Assembly (NCBI GenBank): GCA_019635535.1
Contig: JAHBZH010000001.1
Location: forward strand, 317,001-381,000
Source: Sphingomonas sp.
GTDB lineage: Bacteria; Pseudomonadota; Alphaproteobacteria; Sphingomonadales; Sphingomonadaceae
Length of the DNA: 64,000 nt
Direction of reading: 5' to 3'
The position numbers were made by a program, and so were the translations under genes. Each line of letters begins with the position of its first letter. The stretch's first letter is position 1. Below are positions 52,750 to 62,900 of the stretch, piece by piece. The notes beneath the pieces were generated by a model. That model was not told the DNA's origin and ran no database searches. It saw only the letters and a list, made by a program, of their open reading frames with translations.

Positions 52750-53613
52750 ATGTTCGCAGCCGTCGGCATAATCGTTGTCATCGTGATGGTGTTCGGCGGC
52801 TTCCTCGTGAGCGGGGGGCAGATCGGCATCATCGCGCATGCGTTGCCGGTCGAAATGACGATCATCGGCGGCGCGGCGGTCGGCGCGACCATCGCCGGCA
52901 ATTCGATGCGCGAGCTGAAGGCGTTGCTGGGCGGCCTGGGCAAGGTGTTCAAGGGGCCGACCTACGCCAAGCAGGACTATCTCGACACCATCTTCCTGGT
53001 CTCCAAGCTGATGAAGATGTTGCGCACCGACGGCCCGGTGGCAGTCGAGCCGCATATCGAGGATCCCAAGTCGAGCGCGATCTTCGCCGAATATCCCAAG
53101 CTCCTGAAGGATGACACGCTGATCCACCTGATCTGCGACACGCTGCGGCTGGTCGTGGTCTCCTCCGGCACGCTCGATCCCCGCGCGGTCGAGGAGGTGA
53201 TGGACAATGCCATCAAGACGCACCACCACGACGCCGTCCGGCCCGCGGACTCGCTGCAGACGCTGGCCGACGCCCTTCCCGCGCTCGGCATCGTCGCCGC
53301 CGTGCTCGGCGTCGTGAAGACGATGGCCTCGATCGACCAGCCGCCGGCCATTCTCGGCGCGCTGATCGGATCGGCGCTGGTCGGCACCTTCCTGGGCGTC
53401 TTGCTCTCCTACGGCTTCGTCGGCCCGTTCGCGAACCGCGCCAAGCAGGTGATCGAGGGCGACTCGGCGATCTACCAGGTCGTCAAGCAGATCATCATCG
53501 CCTCGCTCCACGGCCATCCGCTGCCGCTGGTGATCGAGGCGGCGCGTTCCGGCATCACCCATTCGAACCAGCCGGCCTTCGCCGACGTGTTCGACGGGAT
53601 GCGGGGTCGCTGA
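52750..53613 (+). CDS. motA: flagellar motor stator protein MotA
   Basis: 287 residues. Four helices: MFAAVGIIVVIVMVFGGFLVSGG, EMTIIGGAAVGATIAGN, and the channel pair LGIVAAVLGVVKTMASIDQPPAILGALIGSALVGTFLGVLLSYGFVGPFANR. A large cytoplasmic loop lies between helices 2 and 3, including RPADSLQTLADALPALG. It is the long MotA type, different from the shorter copy at 43161-43841. motB follows after 3 bp. Confidence 0.96.
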   Translation: MFAAVGIIVVIVMVFGGFLVSGGQIGIIAHALPVEMTIIGGAAVGATIAGNSMRELKALLGGLGKVFKGPTYAKQDYLDTIFLVSKLMKMLRTDGPVAVEPHIEDPKSSAIFAEYPKLLKDDTLIHLICDTLRLVVVSSGTLDPRAVEEVMDNAIKTHHHDAVRPADSLQTLADALPALGIVAAVLGVVKTMASIDQPPAILGALIGSALVGTFLGVLLSYGFVGPFANRAKQVIEGDSAIYQVVKQIIIASLHGHPLPLVIEAARSGITHSNQPAFADVFDGMRGR

Positions 53614-53616
53614 GCC

Positions 53617-54567
53617 ATGGCCTCGGCCGCCAAGCGCGGGCGCAACGAGCCGCCCCCCATCCAGCCGATCATCGTCAAGAAGGTGGTCGCCGACGGCCAT
53701 GGCGGCCATCATGGCGGCGCCTGGAAGATCGCCTATGCCGATTTCGTGACGGCGATGATGGCCTTCTTCCTGCTGATGTGGCTGATCGGCGCGACCGACG
53801 AGGACCAGAGGCGCGGGCTGGCCGACTATTTCACGCCGACCCTGATCGAATATCGCCGCGACAGCGCCGGATCGGACGGCATTTTGGGCGGCGATTCGAT
53901 CATCGCCGACGACAATTATCCGCACCGCGCGACCCAGACCGGATCGCGCTCGATCGTCATCCCGCGCGATGTGACCGGCGGGATCGAGGAAGGGCGCCAG
54001 CCGACCGCGGAGGACCGCGAGCAGTTCGGCCGGCTGCGCGACGAATTGCTGCGCCGGATCGACCAGACGCCGGAGCTGCGGCGGCTGCGCAGCCATGTCA
54101 GCTTCACCCAGAACGAGGAGGGGCTGCGCATCGACCTGATGGACGAGGCCGATTATTCGATGTTCCGGGTCGGCACCGACCAGTTGCTGCCCGAGGCGCA
54201 ACGGCTGGTCCAGGAGGTCGCGCAGGTGATCGCCGGCGTGCCCAACGCGGTCGTCGTGCGCGGTCACACCGACTCGCTGCCTTATTCGGCGGGCCAGACG
54301 ATGAACAACTGGCGGCTTTCGACCGGCCGGGCCGAGACGACCCGCGCGACGCTGCAGGGCTCGGGCGTCTCGATCGAGCGGATCGCGCGGATCGAGGGCG
54401 TCGCCGATCGCGATCCCTTCGTGCCGCAGGACCGCTACGACCCGCGCAACCGGCGCATCTCGATCACCCTGGCCTGGCGCGGCAGCGCCGTGCGCCGTCC
54501 GACGACCAATCTGGCCGAGGCCACCGCACCGGCCGCGTCGGCGGCCGCGGCGCGGCGCCAGCCTTAG
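53617..54567 (+). CDS. motB: flagellar motor stator protein MotB
   Basis: 316 residues. Cytoplasmic start PPPIQPIIVKKVVADGHGGHHGGAWKIAYADFVTAMMAFFLLMWLIGATDEDQRRGLADYF contains the proton-binding Asp of YADF, the single helix and the plug. The periplasmic OmpA domain has VVVRGHTDSLPY, NNWRLSTGRAETTRATL and YDPRNRRISITL for peptidoglycan anchoring. The His-rich HGGHHGG stretch is common in the alphaproteobacterial form. Confidence 0.97.
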   Translation: MASAAKRGRNEPPPIQPIIVKKVVADGHGGHHGGAWKIAYADFVTAMMAFFLLMWLIGATDEDQRRGLADYFTPTLIEYRRDSAGSDGILGGDSIIADDNYPHRATQTGSRSIVIPRDVTGGIEEGRQPTAEDREQFGRLRDELLRRIDQTPELRRLRSHVSFTQNEEGLRIDLMDEADYSMFRVGTDQLLPEAQRLVQEVAQVIAGVPNAVVVRGHTDSLPYSAGQTMNNWRLSTGRAETTRATLQGSGVSIERIARIEGVADRDPFVPQDRYDPRNRRISITLAWRGSAVRRPTTNLAEATAPAASAAAARRQP

Positions 54568-54573
54568 GTAAAA

Positions 54574-54581
54574 TTAACCAT
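54574..54581 (+). promoter_or_regulatory. possible CtrA half-site before the diguanylate cyclase
   Basis: TTAACCAT, a half-site of the alphaproteobacterial cell-cycle regulator CtrA, with TTAG six bases upstream instead of the ideal TTAA-N7. A second TTAACCAT lies at about 18617-18624, upstream of the sigma-54 activator. Short motif, so weak evidence. Confidence 0.25.
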
Positions 54582-54600
54582 CCTTCCCTAGGCAGGAACG

Positions 54601-55611
54601 ATGAAAATGACCCGGCTACAGAGCGATGACGACGCCCTTTACCAGCGGATCGGCGCGTTTCTGGCCGAGCATGGCCTGCCGCCGAGCCCCGGCAATTATG
54701 CGCTCGCCCATCAGCTCTTCGCCGACGAGGACGCGCCGGCCGCGCGGGCGGTGAAGGCGGCGACCGCCGACGGCGTCCGCCTCACCCAGTGCGAGGCCGA
54801 CGGAATCATGACCGCGCATGCCGTGCCGGGCGGCGGGCGGTCTTCCGGCGTCGATCCGGCGGTGCTCGGCGCGGCGAAACGGCAGATCGAGGCTTTCGCC
54901 GAGATCGTCGAAAGCACGCGTGCGCAGGCCCAGACCTACGGCCGCGACCTGGCCCAAGGCGCCGCCGAGCTGGAACAGTCCGGCGGATCGGCCGAAACCC
55001 TGATCGCGATCACCCGCACGATGATCGAACGCACCCAGGCGGCCGAGCAACAGCTCACCGCCGCGCGCGACGAAGCGCAGACGCTGCGCGTCAAGCTCGC
55101 CGAAGCCGGGCAGGAGGCACGCCGCGACCCGCTGACCGGCTTGCCCAACCGTCGCGCCTTCGAGGAACATCATGCCGGGCTGGAGCAAGCGGGCGGCCTG
55201 ATCAGCCTCGCCATTTGCGACATCGACCATTTCAAGCGCGTCAACGACACTTATGGCCACGGCGTCGGCGATCGCGTGCTCAAGATGGTTGCCGACCTGC
55301 TGAACGAATGTTGCAGCGGCCATTTCGTCGCCCGGCTGGGCGGCGAGGAGTTCGTCGCCGTGTTCGACGGACTGAACGCGGCCGAGGGCGCGGCCATCCT
55401 CGACGAAGCACGCGAGCAGCTTGCTGCCAAGCGCCTCAAGGTCCGCGAAACCGACGCGCCGCTCGGCCAGATCTCCTTTTCGGCGGGGGTCGCCTGCGGA
55501 ACGTCGGCATCGGCGGACGTGCCGCTCGCCCGCGCTGACGCCCTGCTCTACCAGGCCAAGGATGCGGGCCGGAACCGCGTGCTCTTCGAAGGCGGGCCGG
55601 ACGAGACCTAG
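54601..55611 (+). CDS. diguanylate cyclase (GGDEF, GGEEF variant)
   Basis: 336 residues. N-terminal 160 residues are helical with a coiled-coil stretch (about 110-175, ending [35 protein letters not shown]). The GGDEF domain has the DPLTGLPNR entry, [20 protein letters not shown] and the active site LGGEEF, so it should make cyclic-di-GMP. A product-inhibition RxxD site is not obvious. No membrane helices. Position just after motB (33 bp) suggests control of motility. Overlaps the convergent cysD by 4 bp. Confidence 0.92.
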   Translation: MKMTRLQSDDDALYQRIGAFLAEHGLPPSPGNYALAHQLFADEDAPAARAVKAATADGVRLTQCEADGIMTAHAVPGGGRSSGVDPAVLGAAKRQIEAFAEIVESTRAQAQTYGRDLAQGAAELEQSGGSAETLIAITRTMIERTQAAEQQLTAARDEAQTLRVKLAEAGQEARRDPLTGLPNRRAFEEHHAGLEQAGGLISLAICDIDHFKRVNDTYGHGVGDRVLKMVADLLNECCSGHFVARLGGEEFVAVFDGLNAAEGAAILDEAREQLAAKRLKVRETDAPLGQISFSAGVACGTSASADVPLARADALLYQAKDAGRNRVLFEGGPDET

Positions 55612-56513
55612 AAATAGCCCGCGCGCTTCTTGCGCTCCATGCCGGCGCCCTCCTCGCGGTCGATCGCGCGGCCCTGACGCTCGGACAGGGTCGAAGCCTC
55701 GAGCTCCGCGATGAGCGCCTCCAATGTCGCCGCCTCGCTCTCGATGGCGCCGCTCAGCGGATAGCAGCCCAGGGTGCGGAAGCGGATGCTGCGCGTGACC
55801 GGGACCTCGCCGGGATGCAGCGGCAGGCGATCATCGTCGACCATCAGGATGAGGCCGTCGCGCTCGACCGTCGGGCGCGGCGCGGCGAGATAGAGCGGGA
55901 CGATCGGAATGTCCTCGGCCAGGATATAGTACCAGACGTCGCGCTCGGTCCAGTTGGAGAGCGGGAAGACACGCAGGCTTTCGCCATTTGAGTGACGGCA
56001 ATTGTAGAGGCTCCAGAGCTCGGGCCGCTGCCGGCGCGGATCCCAGCGATGACCGGCGGCGCGGAAGCTGAAGATACGCTCCTTGGCGCGGCTCGCCTCC
56101 TCGTCGCGCCGCGCGCCGCCAAAGGCGAGATCGAAGCCATGGCGGTCGAGCGCCTGTTTCAGGCCCTGCGTCTTCCACATCTCGGTGTGGAGCGGCCCGT
56201 GATCGAAGGGATTGATGCCACCGCGCTCGGCCTCCGGATTGCGCCAGACGATCAGCTCCATGCCGTTTTCCGCCGCGACCCGGTCGCGCAGCTTATACAT
56301 GTCGCGGAACTTCCAGGTCGTATCGACATGGAGCAGCGGGAAAGGCGGCGGCGCGGGAAAGAAGGCCTTGCGGGCGAGGTGGAGCATCACCCCCGAATCC
56401 TTGCCGATCGAATAGAGCATCACCGGGCGCCGTGCCTCCGCCGCCGCCTCGCGGATGATATGGATGCTCTCGGCTTCGAGCCGCCGGATATGGGAGAGGG
56501 CGGGGGCGTTCAT
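55608..56513 (-). CDS. cysD: sulfate adenylyltransferase subunit 2 (CysD)
   Basis: 301 residues from ATG 56513. PAPS reductase-like ATP pyrophosphatase fold: PP-loop variant [69 protein letters not shown] and the CysD tail [24 protein letters not shown]. Activates sulfate to APS, normally with the GTPase CysN. cysN or cysNC would be expected next on the minus strand, but a plus-strand diguanylate cyclase ends there instead. Confidence 0.95.
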   Translation of the reverse strand: MNAPALSHIRRLEAESIHIIREAAAEARRPVMLYSIGKDSGVMLHLARKAFFPAPPPFPLLHVDTTWKFRDMYKLRDRVAAENGMELIVWRNPEAERGGINPFDHGPLHTEMWKTQGLKQALDRHGFDLAFGGARRDEEASRAKERIFSFRAAGHRWDPRRQRPELWSLYNCRHSNGESLRVFPLSNWTERDVWYYILAEDIPIVPLYLAAPRPTVERDGLILMVDDDRLPLHPGEVPVTRSIRFRTLGCYPLSGAIESEAATLEALIAELEASTLSERQGRAIDREEGAGMERKKRAGYF

Positions 56514-56559
56514 GTACAAGACCCTGCGCGGATCGGCCGGGCAAGACAAGGAGGAGGCC

Positions 56560-56895
56560 ATGTTCGTCGCGGTCTATTGGTGGCGGGTCCATCCGGGCAA
56601 GGAGGCGCAGTTCCGCGAAGTCTGGCGGCGCGGGACGGAAGCGATCACCCGCATCTACGGCAGCTATGGTTCACGCCTGCACCGGGATCGCGACGAGCGC
56701 TTCGTCGGTTATGCCGAATGGCCCGACGAGGCGACCTGGCGGAAGGCGTTCGACGCGAAGATGGTCTATGACGATGCCGAGGCGCGGGCGATGTTCGTCG
56801 ATGCCGTCGCCGAAACGCCGCCCGGCAACGCGCCCGTCTTCACCATGACCGTCACCGACGATCTGCTGACGCAAAGTACGCTCGGCACCCGATAG
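56560..56895 (+). CDS. ABM-like (antibiotic biosynthesis monooxygenase fold) small protein
   Basis: 111 residues from ATG 56560, with AAGGAGGAGG 3 bp upstream. Ferredoxin-like alpha/beta barrel of the dimeric ABM type: [29 protein letters not shown], then [24 protein letters not shown]. Members degrade or bind quinones, haem or polyketides; nothing here fixes the substrate. Divergent from cysD with 46 bp between starts, so promoters overlap. Convergent with the CHAT gene, 9 bp apart. Confidence 0.75.
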   Translation: MFVAVYWWRVHPGKEAQFREVWRRGTEAITRIYGSYGSRLHRDRDERFVGYAEWPDEATWRKAFDAKMVYDDAEARAMFVDAVAETPPGNAPVFTMTVTDDLLTQSTLGTR

Positions 56896-56904
56896 GGCAG
56901 CGCC

Positions 56905-59900
56905 TCAGCGCGCCAGCGCGATCCGCTCCGCGACCGGGCGGATGACCGGGGCCGTACCGTCGCCGACGACCGCGAAGCCCGACCAGTAATACGGATGCGA
57001 GGTCGCGGCATCGTCCATCAAGGCGCGTTGCGCGGTCCGCAGCGCCGACGCCGTCCCGGTGCCGCGCGGGGCGGTGAACAGGCCGGAGATCAGCCGTTCG
57101 GTGGCATCGAAATCGTCGGGCACCGGCCAGTGGCTCGCCACGATGATCCGGCCGCCGGCGCCGATGAAGGCGCGCACCAGGCCGTCCAGCGCGAAATCGC
57201 CGCCGGTGGTGAGGCCGGCCGCGGCGCTCGCCGCCTCGCCCGCCCGCGCCGCCGTGTCGCAGGCCGAGAGGATGACGAGATCGGCATCGAGCCGGAGATC
57301 GAAAATCTCGGCGAAGGTGAGCAGCCCGTCCGATCCCGCCTCGCCGAAGCTGGTCATCAGCGCCGGCTGAGTGGGACATTCCGGCCGCGGCGGCGCGACC
57401 AGCCCGTGCGTCGCGAAATGCAGGATGCGGTATTGATCGAGATTCTCGCGCTGCTTGATCGCCGTGTCGGTGAAGGCTTCGCCGGTGACGATATCGGTCG
57501 ATCCGCCGATCGCGCGCTGCGCGGTATAGAGCTCGCTCGCCGAAATCGGCCGGTTCCAGGCGGCGAGCGACCAGTCGCATTCGCCAATGCTGCGCGTCCC
57601 CGCGCCCTGCTGGAGAAAGCCCTGCGTCGTCGCATTCTGGCCGAAGCCGAGATATTCGGCGGTGGCCCGCGACGGCGGCGCGGCGCGCACGTCGCGGAAG
57701 GCGCGGGCCGAAACCGCGGTGCTGATGTCGCGGTCCCGCCCGAGCCAGGCGACGCCGCGGAAATCGAAGCCGTCATCGTCGGGATCGGCGGCGCGGGCGA
57801 GATAGGCATCGACCCCGGCGCGATCCATGACGAGCAGGTTGGGCGGCAGCCTGAGCATCGCGCCGTCGGGCTCGAAGATCAGGTGGGTGACTGCGGCCAT
57901 CTCGCCGGCGACCGGCGCGAACAGCTCGGTGTAAAGCTGATGCGCGAGGGCGACATCGAACGGATAGGTAATCTGCTGTCCGCCTTCGACAACGCTGATC
58001 GTCCGGCGCAACGCATCGACCTGCCGCTCCAGTTCGGCCGGACGGGCGGCGATGCGGAAGGTGCGCGCCGCGCTCGCCGTCGCGAAGATCGCATAGATCT
58101 GGTCGCCGACGACGAGCATCTTGTAATAGGCCTCGCCGGGCCGCAGCAGGGCCTGCAGATCGGCCAGCGTGATCGCGCTCGACGACACCGCCCGGTAGCG
58201 TGGGAAATCGGCCAGCCGCGCCTGGGTGGCGACCTGATCCTGCTGAAGCCGCGCGATGTTGGAGCGCAGCTCGCCGATATGTTGCAGCTCGGCGGTGGAG
58301 GGATTGGTGTTGCCCTCCAGCCGCGCCAGATCGACGCGCGCGCGCTCGATATCGCGGGTGAGATTGACGGACTGGCGGAACAGCCGCGACGCCTCGTCGC
58401 TGCCACCCGAAAGCTCGCGCGCCAGCACCGCCTGCGTCTGCGCCACGCCGGGCCGCACCAGCACCTGGCTCGCGGCGAAGAAATCGGCGGCCGCGTCGCT
58501 TCGCCCGGAAAGCAGAGCGAAATATGGGTTGAGGATGCGCCGCAGCGTCGCCGAGCTGTCGCCGTTCTCCGCGATCGCCGCGACGATCTCGCGATAGATG
58601 GACGCCGCCTCGTCGGTACGGCCGGTGCGCGCGTAGAAGGCGGCGAGACGCCCCTTCGCGCTGAACAGCGCCGAGGAATCCGGATAGTCGCCGGTGAGCA
58701 GGCCGATCGCCGCGCGATGCTGGCCCTCCGCGCCGCCCAGATTGCCCTGCGATTCCGCGATCCGGGCGAGATCGCCGAGGATCTGGGCGCGCATCCACAC
58801 CGTCGCCGCGATTCGCCCGCCGCGGATCGCGACCAGGCTGTCGAGCGCGCGCTGGTAGGTGAGCGCGGCTTCGTCCGCCCGCCCCTGCAGCCGCAGCACC
58901 GTGCCCCGCAATTGCAGCGCCTGGCCATCGAGTATCTGGACCTTGTCTTCCGGCGTCAGGCCCTCGAGGCCGCCAAGGCGCCGCGCGCCCGGCGATTCCG
59001 CGGTGAGCCGCGCGGCGGTCGCACGATCGAGCTGGAGCGCGCGCACCGCATCGCTCGGCGGCGGGCCGGCCAGCACACGATCCAGCTCCACCAGCGCGTC
59101 GGCCGAACGGCCCTGGTTGAGCAGGTGCATGGCCCGATAATTGCGCAAGCGCCGTTCGTTCACCGGATCGCCGCCGGCCAGCACGGCCGCGCGCGCGAAC
59201 AGGGTGTCCGCTTCGGGATAGCGACCCAGATTGGACTTTTGCAGCGCTTCGTTGGCGAGCGCTTCGGCCCGGTCGGCGGGATCTTCCCGCCGATCGGTGA
59301 TCGCGGAGAAGAATTCGGCGGATTCGGCGTAATTGCCGGCATTGTTGCGGCGATAGGCTTCATCGAGCGCGCGCTGCGGATCGAGGCTCGCGGCCTGGAC
59401 GCGCGCGAAGGCGATGGGATCGCCGGCACCGGTCGTGGCGACATCGACCTCGCCCGCGACGACGCGATTGGCGATCACGCTCCTCAGACCCAGCCGCAAC
59501 ACGCTGTCATAGCCGGCCAGCCCCTCGGCCGCGTAGAGGATGTTGCCGGAGGGGACGAGATAGACATTGTAGGCGACGTCGGCATCGGTCAGCCGGCACG
59601 ACAAGGTCTGGACGGACCCCACCCCTTCGATCGCGGTCGGCGCGCCCGCCGCGCAGGTCGCGCGGCCTGCCCGGGCCGCCGCCAGCCGCGCGACCGGATC
59701 GCCGGCGCGGGCGCGCAGCGCATAGATCGATCCCACTGGCACGGTCGCATCGCGACAGGTGATCGAATAACCGCGGTCGAACATGTCCTGGAACACGCGA
59801 TCGGTGATCGTCGTCTGGGCACTGCACAGCAGACTGCTGCCGGAGCCGATCCGGAAGCTGTCCTGAAGGCTGATCGACTGCGCGGACGCCGGGCCGGCGA

Positions 59901-59952
59901 CCATCGCCGTGGCCGCCGCCGCACCGATGAGGCCGAGGGTACGCCTGATCAT
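56905..59952 (-). CDS. exported TPR-CHAT caspase-like protease
   Basis: 1015 residues from ATG 59952, behind GGAGGATATTGAG. Signal peptide TLGLIGAAAATAMVAGPASAQ. Residues about 200-560 are helical repeats of TPR type (ALDEAYRRNNAGNYAESAEFF, ANEALQKSNLGRYPEADTLFARAAVLA). The C-terminal 300 residues are a CHAT (caspase HetF-associated with TPR) domain with catalytic His849 in ILHFATHGL and Cys898 in VILSACDT, then ALDGLVRAFIGAGGRIIVASHW. Both catalytic residues are intact. It follows the haemagglutinin-like gene by one base, so it probably acts on, or with, that surface protein. Substrate unknown. Confidence 0.9.
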   Translation of the reverse strand: MIRRTLGLIGAAAATAMVAGPASAQSISLQDSFRIGSGSSLLCSAQTTITDRVFQDMFDRGYSITCRDATVPVGSIYALRARAGDPVARLAAARAGRATCAAGAPTAIEGVGSVQTLSCRLTDADVAYNVYLVPSGNILYAAEGLAGYDSVLRLGLRSVIANRVVAGEVDVATTGAGDPIAFARVQAASLDPQRALDEAYRRNNAGNYAESAEFFSAITDRREDPADRAEALANEALQKSNLGRYPEADTLFARAAVLAGGDPVNERRLRNYRAMHLLNQGRSADALVELDRVLAGPPPSDAVRALQLDRATAARLTAESPGARRLGGLEGLTPEDKVQILDGQALQLRGTVLRLQGRADEAALTYQRALDSLVAIRGGRIAATVWMRAQILGDLARIAESQGNLGGAEGQHRAAIGLLTGDYPDSSALFSAKGRLAAFYARTGRTDEAASIYREIVAAIAENGDSSATLRRILNPYFALLSGRSDAAADFFAASQVLVRPGVAQTQAVLARELSGGSDEASRLFRQSVNLTRDIERARVDLARLEGNTNPSTAELQHIGELRSNIARLQQDQVATQARLADFPRYRAVSSSAITLADLQALLRPGEAYYKMLVVGDQIYAIFATASAARTFRIAARPAELERQVDALRRTISVVEGGQQITYPFDVALAHQLYTELFAPVAGEMAAVTHLIFEPDGAMLRLPPNLLVMDRAGVDAYLARAADPDDDGFDFRGVAWLGRDRDISTAVSARAFRDVRAAPPSRATAEYLGFGQNATTQGFLQQGAGTRSIGECDWSLAAWNRPISASELYTAQRAIGGSTDIVTGEAFTDTAIKQRENLDQYRILHFATHGLVAPPRPECPTQPALMTSFGEAGSDGLLTFAEIFDLRLDADLVILSACDTAARAGEAASAAAGLTTGGDFALDGLVRAFIGAGGRIIVASHWPVPDDFDATERLISGLFTAPRGTGTASALRTAQRALMDDAATSHPYYWSGFAVVGDGTAPVIRPVAERIALAR

Positions 59953-59953
59953 C

Positions 59954-62900
59954 TCAATATCCTCCATCGCCCGCCGGCTCGCACGGCTCTTCGGGCGTGC
60001 ACACCTCATCCTCGCTGTCCCACACGCCGCTGTCGCCGCCGCTCGTCACCGGCTCCTCGAGCAGGGATTCGGACGCGAAGCTGACATCGACGAACTGCTG
60101 CCGGTCGGGGTTCGGCGGCGGCACGCTTTCCTCGACCTCGTCGATCGGGCCTTCGATGATTTCCGGGCCGCCCGGGACCGGCTGCTCCGGGTCGCCGCCG
60201 CAGCTGCCGGTCGCGATGAAGCAGGTGTTGAACTGGGCATCGGCGAGATAGCCGGACGACGCGCCGAACGCGACCTCGCGGAAATAGGGCGTGTTGATCA
60301 CGAACGTGCCATCGGCATTGATCCGCCGGCCGAACGCATAGACGTCGATCGGACCGGACGAACTCGGCTGGACGGTCAGCGTGTTCTGGGTGACGGTGAT
60401 GCCCGCGAACTGGTCCGCCGTGCCGCTGTTCTGCACGAAGAGCGTGCTGCCGACGCGGAAGAGAATGTCCCCCGCCTCGATATAGCCGCGCTCCTGGACT
60501 TCGCCGTCATTGGCGAGCAGCGCGTCGTTGCGGCCCTCGAAATTCGGGTCCTCGATAAGCCGATCGATGATCGACTGGCTCGCCGACCAGATATTGGCCG
60601 ATTGGATGCCGAGCGATCCGGTCGGAAGGCCGGCGCTGTTCAGCACGCGGATGCTGCCCGCGGGGTTGATGATCTGGACACGCTCGCCGGCGACGATGTC
60701 GATGCCGGACGTGGCCGAACCATTCTCGATCCGCAGCGCGCCTTCCACCTGGACGATGCCGCCGGCGCCCTCGCCCGCCGTGACCGAAATCTGCAGCCGG
60801 TTGACCGCGGCGCCCGTCTGGGTCGGCGTCGCGCTCAAGGTCAGATCGCGGACGACGAGATCGGCCGGACGGCTCGGCGCGCTGCCGGTGGGCGACGCGT
60901 CGATCTGCAGCGAAGCGGTGCGGATCCGGCCCAGCTCGGCCTGGGTCAGCGTATAGCCGGGGCCGGTCGCACTCCCGCCGATCACCGTCTGCGCGCTCTG
61001 CGGAGCGACGCTGAGCGTGATCCCCGTGGTGGTGGAATCGCCCAGGAAGCCGGTGCCGGGAATGTCGATGTCGCGCGACGCGATGAAAATGTCCGGCGAC
61101 ACGACCGTGCCGGCGATCGTCGCGAGATTGGCGACGTTGACGCCGATCGTCTGGCTGGCGCGGGTCAGCGTTCCGCTCGACGCCGTGAAATCGCTGCCGA
61201 AGACGGTCAGCGAAGCGACATCCACGGTGGGCGCACTGCCCGGCCGGTTGCTGTGCGTGATGACGACGGCGCCGGGCGTGTCCAGATTCCAGGCGCCGCC
61301 GCTGAGCCGGCCCGAATCTGTCGCCGCGATCGAGATGCCGGTCTGTGAAACGATATCGGCGCTGCCCTGGAGCGCGATCGTGCCGGCTTCCGGCTCGATG
61401 TTGACCGCCGCGACCGAATCCACGTCCAGCGATCCGGTGAAGGTCAGCGTGCCGTCCTGGGCGCGGATATAGACCGGCGCCGCGAGTTCCGGAATTGAGG
61501 GTGCCCCCGGCCCGAACGTCGTCAGGCTGGCGCTTCCGAAGGTCGCGGTGCTGCCGAGCACGTCGATGAAACCGGTGCCGTAACGGCTCTGGCCAAACGT
61601 CGCACCCGCGCCGCCGGTGCCGCCGGCGACGCCGCTGAACGCGCCGATCGTGTTGGTCGAGCCGATCGTCGTCTGGAAGCGCGTCGTCAGCAAGGCCGCG
61701 ACACGACCGCCGGAACCGTTGCCGCCCGCGCCGGTATCGCTGGATCCGCCCGTGCCGTTGGCAACGAAGTCCACACTGGTGGCCGTAAGCGTGCCGCCGC
61801 GCGAGAGCAGGGTGGCCGAGCCGCCCTGGCCGTCGCCGCCCGCGCCGCCATTGGCACCCCCGGCGCCGCCGACCGCCGAGGCATCGGCGGTTACCGTGCC
61901 GAATTCGACCACGCCGTTCGTGTCGCCGCTGCCATTGCCGCTGGTGCCCCCGGCCTGAACGAAGCCGCCGAAGGCGTCGCCGCCGCGTCCGCCGACGCCG
62001 GTCGTGCCGGCGCCGCCGGCGCCGCCGACCGCGGTCGAGGTCATGGTGAGCGACGCCACGCGCAACGTGCCGTTCAGGCTGTTCGCTTCTGCGACGATCA
62101 GGTCGCCGGCGGCAGCATTGCCGCCAGCGGCGCCGGTGCCGCTCGCAGAGGTGCCGCCGGCACCCCCGACGGCGGAATTGTCGAGACTGGCCGACGCCAG
62201 CTCGATCAGGCTGTCTTCCGGACCGTTGAAGGCGGAGATGGCGACCGAACCGCCCTGGCCGTTGCCGCCAGGGCCGGATGCGCCCGCGCCGCCCGTGCCC
62301 CGTGATTTCAGGGTCGCGGAATTGCCGGTCACGGTGCCGCCGAACGAGGAAAGGAACGATCCGCCCGAAGGCGCCACGACCGGCGAATTGACCTGTATCC
62401 CGCCGGTGCCGGCACCGCCGGTCGCGCCGTTGCCGCCAAGCCCGTCGCTGAGAATGACGGCATCGTCGAAGCTCAATTCGCCGCCAATGGACACATAGAC
62501 AGTCGCGGCGCCGCCCGTGCCCGCGCCCCCCGTACCTGTCCCGCCCGTGCCGCCAACGCCGCTCACCCCGGCGAAGAGATCGCCGAAGCCCACTTGCCCG
62601 CCGCGCGCGGAAATTTCGATGAAGCCACCGGTGCCGTCCCCGCCGGAAACGCCGCCGGCGCCGCCCGCTCCGGACGCGGCGAACACGGTATCCCCGAACG
62701 TTGCGCTGGCGGGTGCGCTCGAGCCGTACCCCGACTCTTGCGTTCCGGCGCGAATATCACCGCCGAACCCCGCGCCGCCGGCGTTCGTGCCGGTGCCGCC
62801 GAGCCCGTTGGCGCTGGCAGCGACATCACCGAACTCGATCGCACCGCCGCCCTCCTGGGCGACGATGTAGATGGAGCCGCCCTGGCCCTCGCCGCCAACG

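Noticed and set aside
56995..60084. 1029-codon open frame on the plus strand across the CHAT gene
   Set aside because: It is the antisense of a gene with a signal peptide, intact catalytic motifs and a ribosome binding site. Long antisense frames are expected at this GC; the translation is Arg/Ala/Gly-rich with no recognisable domain.
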